The notes: generated by a model not told the origin, from the letters alone. DNA of 64,000 nt from Vibrio rotiferianus CAIM 577 = LMG 21460 (GCF_002741985.1 NZ_APHW01000022.1:286798-350797); one strand, 5' to 3'; shown: positions 51,068 through 63,000, counted from the first letter of the stretch. A program made the numbers and translations.

Positions 51068-54000
51068 TTGTTTTAGGGTCAGGTTCATCAATATTGTGTT
51101 CACGGCCAAGCATCAACAAACACGGTGTCAGCACCAAGGTCAACACAGTCGCAAAAGCCAAACCACCAGCGACTGCAGTGGCTAATTGCGACCACCACTG
51201 TGTGCTCGGTGCACCAAATTCTATTTTCTGGTTCACCAAGTCGATGTTCATCTCTAATACCATCGGCAACAAGCCAAGTATCGTTGTTACCGTGGTCAAT
51301 AGCACTGGGCGCAGACGTTGTACGCCCGTACGCAAAATCGCGTCTGATTTTTCTAACCCTCGCTTGCGCATTTGGTTATAAGTATCAATCAGTACGATGT
51401 TGTTGTTCACCACTATCCCAGCCAGTGCGATCACTCCAATACCGGACATAATAATGCCGAATGGCTTTTGGAAAATCAGCAGCCCAACAAACACACCGAC
51501 GGTAGAGAACAGCACTGCACTTAGGATCAAAAAGGCTTGATAGAAACTGTTAAACTGAGTAATCAAAATAAGCGCCATCACGCCAAGAGCAACCATAAAG
51601 GCACTTTGCAAGAAAGCGGAAGAGTTCTCTTGCTCTTCGTTTTGCCCACGAATTTTAAACTCAATCCCAGCAGGTAACCCCAATTGTGCCACTTCCGCCG
51701 TTATCTTTGGCAGCTCCAGTGCGAGGTTATACCCCTCAACCATATCCGCTTTGATATTTACCACTCGGCGTCCATCAACACGACGAATCGTATCCTGCTT
51801 ATGATCCGGTTTAATCTGCGCAAAGTTAGTGATCGGCACTAGGCCCGCTGCCGTTTTTACTCGTAGCTGATCAAAACGCCCAATATCCCGCTTATCTTGT
51901 GGATAACGCACTAAGATATCGACTTCTTCATCAGCATCATCCGGCAGATAATCACCAATCTTCAAACCGTTAGTAACAAACTGGACGGTATTCCCAACCA
52001 GAGTTGCATCAGCAGCAAAGCGAGAGGCATCGTCTCTGCGGATATCAATCTGCCAATCAATCCCTTCTTTATTGGTTGTATCACTTAAGTTAGTTAAAGC
52101 GGGATTTCGATCAGCCCAGTAACGAACCATTTTGGCGGCGCTGTCTAATTGGTCGATGCTTGAATTTTGCGCCGACATTTCAATCACAAGATCATGCTCA
52201 ACTGGTGGTCCGGCATCGGGGAATTTGTACTCCAATTCCACGCCTGAGAATTGGTTAGTGGTTTGTTTGAGTTCTTCAATGATGTCTTTCACTTTACGGC
52301 GATATTGCCAGTCAACAGGGGTAATCTGAATTTGACCAATCTCATCACCGTCATTTGAATCGGAGCCTGTGCGCGTGTAGACACTTTCAAACTCATCATG
52401 CCCTAACATTACTTTCTCAATCTCTTTCATTACGATGTCTTTCTCATTGATCGACAAATCACCATAAGAACGCACTTTGACAGTAAAGAAAGCGGGATCC
52501 ACTTCAGGGAAGAACTCCGCCCCTAGTCCCGCTTTGTTATAAGTAAAGCCGACACCACCAGCGAGTAGTATGGCGCTGAATAGAACTTTCAGTGGATGCT
52601 TGATAGCGACCGAGAGCGTTTGATAGTAAAGCTTGGTAATACCGGTGGCCTTATCAAACTCGCCATTATGAAGATCAATCATCTCTTGCTGGCTTTTAGG
52701 GTTAACCACTTGTGGCTTACCAATAATTCCACCAATGACCGGCACGAACAGCAGCGCCATCATTAACGAAGCTGTTAACGTCGCAATCAAGGTTAATGGC
52801 AAGTACTTCATGAACTCGCCCGTAATGTCCGGCCAGAACAATAGCGGAGCAAACGCAGCAAGAGTAGTCGCAGTAGATGCCGTAATAGGCCAAGCCATCC
52901 GTTTTGCCGCGTCTCGATATGCTTCTTTACGTGGCGTACCTTCTTGCATACGCCTATCAGCAAATTCGGTCACCACGATAGCACCATCCACCAGCATACC
53001 GACTGCCATGATCAGCGCGAAGAGCACGACAATGTTGACCGTTAAGCCAAATACCGAAAGCACCAATAAGCCCGTAAGGAATGAGCCAGGAATGGAAATG
53101 CCTACCAAGAGAGCGGTTCGCACACCAAGTATCGCGATAATGACGATAACCACTAAGATAATCGCGGAAAGGATATTGTTTTGTAGATCACTAAGCATCA
53201 GCTTGACATCGTCAGACTGATCCCACGTATACTTAACTTGCAGGTTATTTGGCCAATCCGCTCGCTTTTGAGCTTCAACTAGGACTTGCTTAACGAGTTC
53301 AACCGTTTCGATAATGTTTTCGCCCGCACGTTTTTTAACATTCAATACGACAGCCGGATCACCATCCAAGCGAGCAAAGCTTTCAGGGTCACGGAAGGCT
53401 CGGCGCACTGTCGCAACATCACCAAAAGTGATCACCTCTTTGCCATTAACCTTGATCGGCAACTCTAATACGTCTTTTAGAGAATCAAATACGGAAGGGA
53501 CTTTAACCGAGAAGCGACCATAACCCGTATCGACAAAGCCGGCAGCAACCACTCGGTTGTTTAAAGCAATCAAATTGTAGATATCGGCTTGATCCAAACC
53601 GTAACTTTCCATCAATAGCGGATCAACCACGATCTCAACGATGTCTTCACGATCACCGGCAATATCAACTTCCAATACCTGACGATAGCTTTCTAGCTTG
53701 TCACGCAGTGCACGAGCAATCTGCACTGTGGTGCGCTCAGGAACCGTGCCATACAAAACCAGTGTGAGAACCGGCTCCTCGGAAGCAAATGTTACCTCGT
53801 TTACTGTCGGCTCATCGCTATCTGCTGGCAGTTTGGGCTTAGCGAGATCAACCGCATCACGCACATCAGCCATGGCCTCAGCTAGGTCAACACCAACACT
53901 AAATTCCAGCGTCACTGAGGCATGCCCTTCAGAGGCCACCGAGGTCATCTCTTTTACCCCTTCGATAGAACGCAGCTCTTGCTCTATTGGACGAACCAAT

Positions 54001-54188
54001 AAGCGCTCCGCATCTGTTGGAGAAATACCTTGGTGCCCTACTGACACATAAATGATTGGGATTGTAATGTCTGGGCTCGATTCTTTAGGAATCGTAATGT
54101 AGGTAATCACGCCAGCAATAAGAATCATCACTAGCAAAGTTAACATCGTACGTGCACGCGATAACGCAGCATCAATCAAAGCAAACAT
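51054..54188 (-). CDS. vexM: RND efflux transporter (VexM-like)
   Basis: Inner-membrane proton-driven pump that works with the adjacent adaptor and an outer-membrane TolC-type channel encoded elsewhere. 1044 residues, twelve membrane segments, two large periplasmic loops. Transmembrane proton-relay motif near 404 reads GMLVDGAIVVTEF: the first Asp is kept, while the second, Asp in AcrB, is Gly. Starts MFALIDAALSRARTM, ten bases after vexL. Substrate range unknown; identity with V. cholerae VexM rests on neighbourhood (shyC, erpA, hemL). Confidence 0.92.
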   Translation of the reverse strand: MFALIDAALSRARTMLTLLVMILIAGVITYITIPKESSPDITIPIIYVSVGHQGISPTDAERLLVRPIEQELRSIEGVKEMTSVASEGHASVTLEFSVGVDLAEAMADVRDAVDLAKPKLPADSDEPTVNEVTFASEEPVLTLVLYGTVPERTTVQIARALRDKLESYRQVLEVDIAGDREDIVEIVVDPLLMESYGLDQADIYNLIALNNRVVAAGFVDTGYGRFSVKVPSVFDSLKDVLELPIKVNGKEVITFGDVATVRRAFRDPESFARLDGDPAVVLNVKKRAGENIIETVELVKQVLVEAQKRADWPNNLQVKYTWDQSDDVKLMLSDLQNNILSAIILVVIVIIAILGVRTALLVGISIPGSFLTGLLVLSVFGLTVNIVVLFALIMAVGMLVDGAIVVTEFADRRMQEGTPRKEAYRDAAKRMAWPITASTATTLAAFAPLLFWPDITGEFMKYLPLTLIATLTASLMMALLFVPVIGGIIGKPQVVNPKSQQEMIDLHNGEFDKATGITKLYYQTLSVAIKHPLKVLFSAILLAGGVGFTYNKAGLGAEFFPEVDPAFFTVKVRSYGDLSINEKDIVMKEIEKVMLGHDEFESVYTRTGSDSNDGDEIGQIQITPVDWQYRRKVKDIIEELKQTTNQFSGVELEYKFPDAGPPVEHDLVIEMSAQNSSIDQLDSAAKMVRYWADRNPALTNLSDTTNKEGIDWQIDIRRDDASRFAADATLVGNTVQFVTNGLKIGDYLPDDADEEVDILVRYPQDKRDIGRFDQLRVKTAAGLVPITNFAQIKPDHKQDTIRRVDGRRVVNIKADMVEGYNLALELPKITAEVAQLGLPAGIEFKIRGQNEEQENSSAFLQSAFMVALGVMALILITQFNSFYQAFLILSAVLFSTVGVFVGLLIFQKPFGIIMSGIGVIALAGIVVNNNIVLIDTYNQMRKRGLEKSDAILRTGVQRLRPVLLTTVTTILGLLPMVLEMNIDLVNQKIEFGAPSTQWWSQLATAVAGGLAFATVLTLVLTPCLLMLGREHNIDEPDPKTKEAA

Positions 54189-54197
54189 ATTGCCTCC

Positions 54198-55313
54198 TTA
54201 TTGCTGGTTCACGGCTTCAATGGCGTCATCCACTTTGGTCGCCATCACTAAATCACCATCACGCGCAAAACCTTGCCCAAGTACAATGATGTCCACTTGG
54301 TCACCCAACCCTGATAGCCAAACGCCATCTTTCTCGGCTTTCACAAGTTGAATCGGCACAAAATGGACATGTTGGTCTCGAAGCGTTTTGATACCAAGAT
54401 TACCTGCTTCATCTAACGCGAGCATGGCTGCGGTTACTTTCACTGCCATCACTTCACTAAGCGACAATACCACTTCAGCGCTAACACCCGCAGGCATTGC
54501 ACTTTCATCGTTGCTAATTTCAATCTCAATTGGGAAGGTATTGGTCGAAGTAGAAGATACGCGCCCGATATAGCGGATGACGCCTTGATGATGGATGTTA
54601 TCGATGGTTCTAACATCAGCTTTCTGACCCTCTTTTAAATATTGGATATGACGCTCACTCACATCCGCTTCAATGACTAACTTCTCTAAGTCAATTACGG
54701 TCGCAATAGGGTCACCGACACCAACAAAATCACCCACTTCAACGAATCGATGGTCAAGAATGCCATTAAATGGCGCTCTTACTTTGGTTTTTTTAAGGGC
54801 AGTTTCAACGTTACTGAAGTTTGCGCGAGCATCAACAAGCGCTGCTTGAGCAGTGGCAAAAGCGACTTCACCTTGCAGACCTCGGTTCTTCAAAGACTCT
54901 GCAGCTTTGAACTCTTTTTCTTTCACGCGCAACATCGCTTTGGCGCGCTTAAGCTGAATATCGAGATCGCGCTCATCAATGTTAGCAATCACCTGCCCTT
55001 GTTTAACACGCTGCCCTTTCTGAACATTCAAGCTGACTATCTTACCTGCGACTTCAGCCCCTAAGCGAGCTTGTCGATTTGGTGCAGTCCGTCCATATAG
55101 TTCTATGGTTTTACTGGTTGGTTGCGCGGAAAAAGAGTTAAACATCACCTTTGCGACAGGTGTGTCATCTGATTGAGAGGATAGAGAAGAGACCGATTCG
55201 TCTTGTGCGTTGAGTTGACCCATTGCGAGCCAAACAGCCAAAACGATGACAAGTGTTAGCGAGACTAGCCATGGACGTTCGACAATGCGACGTCCGAAAG
55301 AAGTTCCAGACAT
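54198..55313 (-). CDS. vexL: RND efflux periplasmic adaptor (VexL-like)
   Basis: 371 residues: N-terminal membrane anchor (about 16-34), barrel-sandwich halves (GAEVAGKIVSLNVQKGQRVK near 84-103 and KVRAPFNGILDHRFVEVGDF near 175-194) flanking an alpha-helical hairpin (about 115-170), then beta-barrel. Typical HlyD/AcrA family adaptor. No lipobox. Upstream partner of vexM, ten-base gap; no local regulator gene. Confidence 0.93.
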   Translation of the reverse strand: MSGTSFGRRIVERPWLVSLTLVIVLAVWLAMGQLNAQDESVSSLSSQSDDTPVAKVMFNSFSAQPTSKTIELYGRTAPNRQARLGAEVAGKIVSLNVQKGQRVKQGQVIANIDERDLDIQLKRAKAMLRVKEKEFKAAESLKNRGLQGEVAFATAQAALVDARANFSNVETALKKTKVRAPFNGILDHRFVEVGDFVGVGDPIATVIDLEKLVIEADVSERHIQYLKEGQKADVRTIDNIHHQGVIRYIGRVSSTSTNTFPIEIEISNDESAMPAGVSAEVVLSLSEVMAVKVTAAMLALDEAGNLGIKTLRDQHVHFVPIQLVKAEKDGVWLSGLGDQVDIIVLGQGFARDGDLVMATKVDDAIEAVNQQ

Positions 55314-55394
55314 ATAAAGTCCTTTTTAATTTTATCCCCCACTTAATCGTGAAAGCAGGGACTGCGTTTACGTGACTTCCTGCTACGTAAAACT

Positions 55395-55416
55395 CAGGCA
55401 GCCAATTGGCTGCCTG
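55395..55416 (-). terminator. Terminator of erpA
   Basis: CAGGCAGCC/GGCTGCCTG stem with AATT loop, AGTTTTAC on the minus strand. Confidence 0.8.
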
Positions 55417-55428
55417 TTGCGGTGTTAA

Positions 55429-55770
55429 CTACACACTAAATGATGCACCACAACCACAGGTTGTCGTTGCATTTGGGTTGTTAACGAAGAAGCGCGCTCC
55501 TTCTAAACCTTCCGTGTAATCAACCACGCCACCGATTAAGTATTGCAGGCTCATTGGGTCTACAACCAGTGTTACGCCACTGTTTTCGATCGTAGTGTCA
55601 CCTTCATTTACGCTTTCATCAAATGTGAAACCGTATTGGAAGCCGCTACAACCGCCACCAGTAATGTATACGCGTAATTTCAGTGCTGGGTTTTCTTCTT
55701 CCGCAATCAGCGCTTTAACGCGTGATGCTGCAGCATCAGAAAAAGACAATGGTACGTTTACTTCGCTCAC
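55429..55770 (-). CDS. erpA: Iron-sulfur cluster insertion protein ErpA
   Basis: A-type carrier that delivers Fe-S clusters, including to isoprenoid enzymes. 113 residues from GTG 55770, which has AGAGG five bases upstream and gives [18 protein letters not shown]; a GTG five codons upstream is less fitting. Cysteine ligands: GGGCSGF near 42 and the C-terminal TTCGCGASF. Divergent from hemL as in many gamma-proteobacteria. Confidence 0.96.
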   Translation of the reverse strand: MSEVNVPLSFSDAAASRVKALIAEEENPALKLRVYITGGGCSGFQYGFTFDESVNEGDTTIENSGVTLVVDPMSLQYLIGGVVDYTEGLEGARFFVNNPNATTTCGCGASFSV

Positions 55771-56016
55771 GAAGACCTCTCTCACTCGTGTAATGCGTCA
55801 AGCCTGAAGCAAGACGTCAAATTTATGCTAATTAGAGCGATTATCCAATACCTGACCAACTCGTTCAAGTATTCACCGCCGATTCTTTAGATCAGATGCT
55901 GATATGTAAGATTACGCCGCCAGACTACACATAAATTACCCAAAACGTTTCTAACTTGAGATTAGCTAGGTACAATGCGCTCCACTTGGTCCGAGCAATC
56001 AAAAGAGGATAACCCC

Positions 56017-57312
56017 ATGACCAAATCATCAGAGCTATATCAAAAAGCTCAGCAAACCATTCCTGGCGGTGTGAACTCACCAGTTCGTGCATTCAACGGC
56101 GTTGGCGGCTCTCCGCTATTTATCGAACGAGCAGACGGTGCCCTGATTTTTGATGCCGATGGTAAAGCGTACATTGATTACGTTGGCTCTTGGGGTCCAA
56201 TGATTCTAGGTCACAACCACGCAGTTATTCGTGAAGCCGTTATCGATGCAGCACAACGCGGCCTAAGTTTCGGTGCACCAACTGAGATGGAAATTGCAAT
56301 GGCTGAGCTTGTGTCTGAGCTAGTGCCATCTATGGAACAAATCCGCATGGTGAGCTCTGGTACAGAAGCGACCATGAGCGCTATCCGTCTTGCTCGTGGC
56401 TTTACTGGCCGTGACAAAATCATGAAGTTTGAAGGCTGTTACCACGGTCACGCAGACAGCTTGCTAGTAAAAGCCGGCTCTGGTGCTCTAACTCTAGGCC
56501 AACCAAGCTCTCCTGGCGTTCCTGCTGACTTTGCTAAGCACACGCTAACCGCAACATTCAACGATCTAGATTCAGTACGTGAGTTGTTCGCAGCAAACAA
56601 AGGCGAGATCGCATGTATCATCGTTGAACCAGTAGCGGGCAACATGAACTGTATCCCACCAGTAGAAGGTTTCCACGAAGGTCTACGTGAAATCTGTGAC
56701 CAAGAAGGTGCACTACTGATTTTTGATGAAGTAATGACAGGCTTCCGCGTAGCACTAGGCGGCGCACAAGCACACTACAACATCAAACCAGATCTAACGA
56801 CCCTAGGTAAAGTAATCGGTGGCGGTATGCCAGTGGGTGCTTTCGGTGGTCGTAAAGAAGTCATGCAATACGTTGCGCCAACAGGTCCAGTTTACCAAGC
56901 AGGCACACTTTCAGGTAACCCTGTCGCAATGGCTGCGGGCTTTGCATGTTTGAACCTGCTAAAAGAAGAAGGCAACGAGAAACGTCTTGCAGCAAAAACC
57001 AAACAACTTGCTGAAGGCTTCAAAGTACTAGCAGAAAAGCACGGTATCCCAATGGTAGTAAACCAAGTGGGCGGCATGTTCGGCTTCTTCTTCACTGACC
57101 AAGAAACCGTAACTTGCTACGAAGACGTGACTAAGTGCGATGTCGAGCGCTTCAAGCGTTTCTTCCACCTAATGCTAAAACACGGTGTATACCTTGCACC
57201 ATCAGCATTCGAAGCAAGCTTTACTTCTCTTGCTCACGGTTCAAAAGAAATCGATGCAACACTAGAAGCTGCTGATCGCTGTTTCGCAATTCTGGCTGAA
57301 GAAGCAAAATAA
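56017..57312 (+). CDS. hemL: Glutamate-1-semialdehyde 2,1-aminomutase
   Basis: PLP enzyme making 5-aminolevulinate for heme. 431 residues from ATG 56017 ([20 protein letters not shown]), with GAGG upstream; an in-frame ATG at 55975 adds 14 unlikely residues. PLP lysine in [19 protein letters not shown] near 262-280, substrate/gating [18 protein letters not shown] near 122. Followed by a strong terminator. Confidence 0.98.
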   Translation: MTKSSELYQKAQQTIPGGVNSPVRAFNGVGGSPLFIERADGALIFDADGKAYIDYVGSWGPMILGHNHAVIREAVIDAAQRGLSFGAPTEMEIAMAELVSELVPSMEQIRMVSSGTEATMSAIRLARGFTGRDKIMKFEGCYHGHADSLLVKAGSGALTLGQPSSPGVPADFAKHTLTATFNDLDSVRELFAANKGEIACIIVEPVAGNMNCIPPVEGFHEGLREICDQEGALLIFDEVMTGFRVALGGAQAHYNIKPDLTTLGKVIGGGMPVGAFGGRKEVMQYVAPTGPVYQAGTLSGNPVAMAAGFACLNLLKEEGNEKRLAAKTKQLAEGFKVLAEKHGIPMVVNQVGGMFGFFFTDQETVTCYEDVTKCDVERFKRFFHLMLKHGVYLAPSAFEASFTSLAHGSKEIDATLEAADRCFAILAEEAK

Positions 57313-57338
57313 GCGCTCTCTACCAGAACACCAATCGC

Positions 57339-57365
57339 AAAAAAGGACCTTCAAGGTCCTTTTTT
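57339..57365. terminator. Terminator of hemL (also faces the small ORF)
   Basis: AAAAAAGGACCTT/AAGGTCCTTTTTT between convergent genes. Confidence 0.88.
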
Positions 57366-57375
57366 ATTATCTGGA

Positions 57376-57495
57376 TTAGGCTTGCCAATTCACAATCACG
57401 AGGATAGCTAACACGCCAAGAACAATACCAAACCACGGTATACGTTTGGCTTTCTTTTCACTTTTGCACTTCTTATCGCCGCTACAACAACCCAT
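57376..57495 (-). CDS. Small single-span membrane protein (39 aa)
   Basis: ATG 57495 to TAA 57376: a Cys/Lys-rich head MGCCSGDKKCKSEKKAKRIP followed by one membrane segment WFGIVLGVLAILVIVNW and a stop. GAGATGG lies about six bases upstream. It faces the hemL terminator. No family recognised; the CC...C pattern could bind metal or be acylated. The hydrophobic run after a positive cluster predicts cytoplasmic N terminus. Confidence 0.6.
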   Translation of the reverse strand: MGCCSGDKKCKSEKKAKRIPWFGIVLGVLAILVIVNWQA

Positions 57496-57671
57496 TTTTC
57501 CATCTCTTGATTGATAACCGTCTGATTTGTGGTCATTATAACAAGGTCAATTGCCCCTTCCCAATTCAGCTATGTCATAAGCTTGAAAGAATCGTCGGTG
57601 CAAAGTAATAAAGATTTTGCGCTGTGGTATAAGGCGTAAAACATAAATCATCCGTAAGTTGGATTAATCAC

Positions 57672-58757
57672 ATGCCGAATAATGTAAAAATCACGTCGAG
57701 TCATCGAGTGCTAGTTGTTGCACTGCTCGCCGCTGCTTTTGCCTGCTATTTATTGGTCGAGCCTTATATCAACTCGATCGTAATGGCGTTTATTATTTCT
57801 CTGCTCATGTTCCCAATACATGAGTGGTTCGAACGAAAATTACCTAACCATAAAAACTTGGTTTCACTGCTCTCTTGTGTGGTTCTCACCTTTATTATTG
57901 TGATTCCATTACTGTTTGTATTTGCTGCTATCGTGCAGCAAGGGTCGGTATTTTCGCAAAACACCTACAAGTGGGTAAGCAATGGTGGTATCCAAGATAT
58001 CTTCCAACATCCTTGGGTTGTCAAAGGGTTAGCGCTGGTTAATGAGTACTTACCTTTCGACAAAATTGAACCACAAGCCATCGCTGAGAAAATTGGTCAA
58101 TTCGCGACATCATTTGGTTCAAACCTTGTTGCTATCAGTGCCAAAATCCTAGGAGACGCAACCAACTTCCTGATGGACTTCTTCCTGATGCTGTTCGTTT
58201 TGTTCTTCCTATTACGTGACCACGACAAGATCATCTCAGCGATGCGTCATATTCTGCCGCTCTCTCGCAGTCAAGAAGACAAGATTCTGACCGAGATTGA
58301 ACAGGTCTCCAAGTCAGCAGTGATGGGCTCATTCTTAACCGCCATCGCTCAAGGTTTTGCAGGCGGTATTGGTATGTGGCTCGCAGGCTTCCCTGGCTTG
58401 TTCTGGGGCACTATGATGGGCTTTGCATCATTTATCCCTGTAGTTGGCACGGCGCTAATTTGGATTCCAGCGGCCGCCTACTTGTTCCTAACTGGTGATA
58501 CGACTTGGGCTATATTCCTAACGGTGTGGAGTGTGGTCGTGGTTGGCTCAATCGACAACTTGCTGCGTCCACTGCTAATGCAAGGCAGTGCAGGCATGAA
58601 CACGCTAATGATCTTCTTCTCGCTGCTAGGTGGTCTGCATCTGTTTGGTTTAATTGGTCTTATTTATGGTCCGTTGATCTTTGCCGTGACCATGGTGCTG
58701 TTCAATATCTACGAAGAGGAGTTTAAAGACTTCCTCAATCAACAAGACAATAGCTAG
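57672..58757 (+). CDS. AI-2E/PerM family membrane protein
   Basis: 361 residues with about seven membrane segments. Family features: N-terminal YLLVEPYINSIVMAFIISLL near 22-41, a long central amphipathic region, and C-terminal pore-like GFASFIPVVGTALIWIPAAA near 251-270 and IDNLLRPLLMQG near 294. Members export small molecules, or act as Na+/H+ antiporters; the substrate here is not deducible. Terminated before rsmC. Confidence 0.88.
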   Translation: MPNNVKITSSHRVLVVALLAAAFACYLLVEPYINSIVMAFIISLLMFPIHEWFERKLPNHKNLVSLLSCVVLTFIIVIPLLFVFAAIVQQGSVFSQNTYKWVSNGGIQDIFQHPWVVKGLALVNEYLPFDKIEPQAIAEKIGQFATSFGSNLVAISAKILGDATNFLMDFFLMLFVLFFLLRDHDKIISAMRHILPLSRSQEDKILTEIEQVSKSAVMGSFLTAIAQGFAGGIGMWLAGFPGLFWGTMMGFASFIPVVGTALIWIPAAAYLFLTGDTTWAIFLTVWSVVVVGSIDNLLRPLLMQGSAGMNTLMIFFSLLGGLHLFGLIGLIYGPLIFAVTMVLFNIYEEEFKDFLNQQDNS

Positions 58758-58782
58758 CAACCGCTTATTCACTTCAAGCTTG

Positions 58783-58808
58783 GGCCAGATTATGCGAAAA
58801 TCTGGCCC
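58783..58808 (+). terminator. Hairpin terminator between the PerM-like gene and rsmC
   Basis: GGGCCAGA/TCTGGCCC stem with a 10-nt loop followed by TAATTATTT; it lies 25 bp before rsmC, so read-through is possible. Confidence 0.65.
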
Positions 58809-58833
58809 TAATTATTTCTGATGAACCAAATTT

Positions 58834-59856
58834 ATGTCTGCTTATATCGCTCCTAGCCAAATAGCTCAGCGCCAACTTGAATACTTCAACGGCAAACACG
58901 TTTTAGTTGCAGGGGAAGTTGAAGACCTGTTTCCTCTTGAGCTAGTAGCTCATTGTGAGTCTGTTGAAGTGTTTACTTCTAACTACAGCTACTACCGTCA
59001 AATTCGTGCATCGGACAAAGTGAAGAGTCACTTTGGGTCAGAGTTTGATATTGAGACTCAAGCAGACATGGTGCTTTTATACTGGCCAAAAGCCAAAGCG
59101 GAAGCAGAATACTTACTGGCAATGTTGATGGCTAAGTTAGGCATCAACACAGAAATCGTCGTCGTTGGTGAGAACCGCTCAGGCATCAAGAGCATTGAGA
59201 AGATGTTCAAAGAATACGGCCCTGTGAACAAATACGACTCTGCACGTCGCTGTTCGTTCTATTGGGGCACTTGCCTTAACGAACCGAAACCGTTCAATCA
59301 AGCCGACTGGTTTAAGTCTTACTCCATCACTCTGGGTGAGCAATCACTTACGGTTAAGAGCCTTCCTGGTGTATTCAGTCATGGTGAATTTGACTTAGGT
59401 AGCCGCTTACTGCTTGAAACCCTGCCTAAACTGTCTGGCAAAGTACTCGATTTTGGCTGTGGTGCAGGTGTGCTTGGTGCGTTTATGGCCAAAGCCAACC
59501 CAGAAATCGCGATCGAAATGTGTGATATCAACGCATACGCGATCACCTCTAGCCAAGCAACATTAGAGGCGAATGGGATAACTGGCCGCGTATTTGCGTC
59601 AGATATTTACTCTGATACCGCCAATGACTATCGCTTTATCATCAGTAACCCACCCTTCCACAGCGGTTTAGATACCAACTACAACGCAGCAGAAACGCTG
59701 TTAGGTCAAGCACCACAGTACATGACAGCCGATGGTGAGATGGTAATCGTGGCTAATAGTTTCTTGAAATACCCACCAATTATTGAGCAAGCATTCAATA
59801 ATTGCGAGACGCTAAATAAGACCAACAAGTTCTCTATTTACTACGCAAAAAAATAA
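58834..59856 (+). CDS. rsmC: 16S rRNA (G1207-N2)-methyltransferase RsmC
   Basis: 340 residues: N-terminal degenerate methyltransferase-like half and C-terminal SAM domain with [20 protein letters not shown] near 206-225 and the catalytic ISNPPFHSG near 270 (NPPF). Ends near [12 protein letters not shown]. Precedes chiS by about 230 bp with a hairpin (TAACGCAC/GTGCGTTA, 59866-59893) between. Confidence 0.96.
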   Translation: MSAYIAPSQIAQRQLEYFNGKHVLVAGEVEDLFPLELVAHCESVEVFTSNYSYYRQIRASDKVKSHFGSEFDIETQADMVLLYWPKAKAEAEYLLAMLMAKLGINTEIVVVGENRSGIKSIEKMFKEYGPVNKYDSARRCSFYWGTCLNEPKPFNQADWFKSYSITLGEQSLTVKSLPGVFSHGEFDLGSRLLLETLPKLSGKVLDFGCGAGVLGAFMAKANPEIAIEMCDINAYAITSSQATLEANGITGRVFASDIYSDTANDYRFIISNPPFHSGLDTNYNAAETLLGQAPQYMTADGEMVIVANSFLKYPPIIEQAFNNCETLNKTNKFSIYYAKK

Positions 59857-60084
59857 CGTTTTTAGTAACGCACGGTAGAATTACTGTGCGTTATTCACAC
59901 ATTAGTTGCCTCTCCCGCGAAAATTTGCGTTGTTCAGCACGGTTTACAACCAACTTTCTTGTCAAAGAAAAAAAACTCGTTAATTTTGTTAATTCTAACG
60001 AATTAACTTCTTATCCGTTTTTAACGAGAACCAAGGTAAGTCTTATCTTCAACAACTTACCGATTTATGAGTTGTAACCATCCC

Positions 60085-63000
60085 ATGTTTAAGTTTTACA
60101 AAAAGCAGAAATTTAAGCGACTGCAGAATACTCTCATGACCGCATTTCTGGTCTTAAGTATTACGCCTTTGACGATCACTGCGATTTTCTTCCTACAATC
60201 ACACAGTAAAGATTTACAAGAACAGAGTACATCTCATCTTCTCTCTGTCCGTGATACTAAGCAGCAGCAAATCTTAGATTATTTTGCAGCCCAAGAAACC
60301 GAAGTCATGGGCTTTGTTCGTTCTGAGCTCGCATACGCGAGCGGCGGACGCTTCTATGGTCTCGTGAATGCATTTAATCGCTTGGGTCAAAGTGAAGAAG
60401 AATCTCGTGAAAATGCACAGCAACGCTACATAAAAGGTAGTGGTGATCAGATAAAAACGTCGATTTTACCCGAATCTTCCAATTACGTAGGTAGTGAGCG
60501 TTATCGACTACTACATAAACGTTATCACTGGGCATACCTAGAGCTGCTTAAACGCTCTGACTTCAACGACATTCTATTGGTCGATATTGACGGCAACGTG
60601 ACGTATTCAATCAACAAAGATGACAACTACGGTACCAACCTACTAACAGGACGCTATAAAGATGCGGCTTTAGGCAGAACATTCAAGCGCCTATCTGAAG
60701 ATGTAAGTGCTCGCCGTAAAGTCAATGAAGACTATACGCCAGTTGTTATTTCTGACTTTGATGTAGAAAACGGTAAACAAGTTGCTTGGCTTGGCGCTCC
60801 AATTATCCAACAAGGCTACCTACACAGCTATGCAATGTTCCGCCTACCGAGTAACGGGATCACCAAATTAATAGCGGAGATCAACCGTGACACTCCTATC
60901 GAAACTCTTTTAGTTGGGTCTGACCATAAACCAAGGACAATCAACACCAAAAGTAACGAAATTAACAATAGCTTAATTGTGGTTGATAAGGCGCTACAAG
61001 GTGAAACTAGCGTAGAAACTTACACCAATGGAGTGGGTGAAGATATCATGGCTGCATTTGCGCCAATCAGCAATCGAGGGATTACTTGGGCGCTAGTAGT
61101 TCAATTGCCAGAAAAACTCGCCTTTGCTCGCGTGCATCAATTAGAAAAGTTGTTTGTTATCGCGATGTTTATCGCCATTATTCTAGTGATTATTGCATCG
61201 CACTACCTATCTAACTTCATCACTTCCCCTTTACTTAAGCTGACTTGGGCAGCAGAGAAAGTATCCGCTGGTGATCTAGATGAAACGACTTTTAATACTG
61301 AACGAAAAGACGAAATCGGTCGCCTCGCAATCAGCTTCGAACGAATGCAGCGCTCTATCCGCGAAAAAATCCAGACGATTAAACAACAAAATGCAGAACT
61401 AGAGAGCAACATTAAACTCATTCAAAAGCAAAATGAGGATTTGCAGCTCGCTGATAAGCTCAAAGATGAATTCCTTGCCACCACTTCTCACGAGTTAAGA
61501 ACACCATTACATGGGATGGTTGGCATTGCCGAGACATTAGTTTCTGGAGCGAATGGAGTCATTCCCGCGAGCCAGAAATACCAGCTCGATATCATTATTA
61601 AAAGTGGCCAACGACTCGCCAGCCTAGTTGACGACCTACTTGATTACCATAAGATGCGCTACGGCAGTATGGATATTCAAAAATCTGCCGTTAACTTACC
61701 AAGTGCTACGCAACTGGTTCTTGAGCTGTCTAGCCACTTGTTAGGCAACAAAACGATTCGGATTATCAATCAAGTTCCTAGTGATCTTGTTCCAGTATCG
61801 GCCGACCCTCAGCGCTTAGAACAAGTTCTCTATAACCTTATTGGCAATGCGATTAAGTACACATCTGAAGGTAAAATTGTTATTTCAGCAGGTGTGATAG
61901 ACGATCACATCCGAGTGCAAGTTGTAGATACAGGACAAGGGATACCAGCGGAGCAATTAGAGCACATCTTTGAACCTCTGATTCAAGCAGGCCAAGACTC
62001 CACCCGATACCGCCAAGGTGCTGGGCTCGGCCTATCGATCAGCCGTCAATTGATTGAACTGATGGGCGGCTCTCTCTACGTGAGTAGCCAGCCGATGGTT
62101 GGTACTACATTTAGTTTCACGCTACCTGTAGCAAGTGAAGATGAGATCTCTCTGACTCAAAACCTTTCAGTTCGTGGCCATTTCCAGGTGCCAGAAAACG
62201 GAGTCGAAGTAAATGAGGAGCCTTCACTTCCGGAGAACCCGGACGGTCCACTACTGTACGTTGCTGATGATGAGCCTGTAAACCTACGTGTGCTAGAAAG
62301 CTTCTTACGCCTTGAAGGCTACCGAGTAAGAACGGTAACCGATGGTCCAGAAACACTAGAGCTTGTTGAGAAAGAAAAACCTGAGCTGTTATTGCTTGAT
62401 ATCATGATGCCTGGAATGAGTGGCTACCAAGTTTGTAGCGAACTACGTAAACACTACGATCATGCCGAACTTCCCGTCATTATGCTCACTGCACTCAATC
62501 AAACTGAAGATCGTGTTCGAGGATTTGAAGCTGGCGCGAATGACTATTTATCCAAGCCATTCAATAAGCATGAACTAGCAGCAAGGATTCAAGCACATTT
62601 AACCGCAAGTAAGGCAGAGCAACGTCGAATCGAGAATAAGCAGCTTGAGAGTGAACTAAAGCAACGCGCTCAAGTAGAAGCTAGCTTGCTAGAAACTCAA
62701 GGGCGACTTTTAGAGCAACTAGAGTCCGCTCCTGAAGCGATCATATGTTTACGGGAAGACCAACGAATTCGATTTGCGAATGAGGCTGCCTGCAAACTGT
62801 TTAAGCGCAGCCTAGAACAGTTGCGACGCTCATCTGCAGACGAGCTTATCGCCCCTAAATATTTGACCGTTAAACAGCCTCATTACTGCGGAAAAATTGA
62901 TATTTATGTTGAAGATGTTCGCCAAAATATTGAAGCGGATATCCTCAAGCTTCCTGACGGTTCAGGCCTCGACGTCATGTATATCTTTAACGTTGGAGGG

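Noticed and set aside
52900..53060. vexM as an inactive pump because the second Asp of the DD motif is Gly
   Set aside because: The first Asp is kept and many RND subfamilies vary the second; the rest of the protein is intact.
59886..60077. 63-codon plus-strand frame before chiS
   Set aside because: Overlaps the hairpin after rsmC and the AT-rich chiS leader; no ribosome site or domain.
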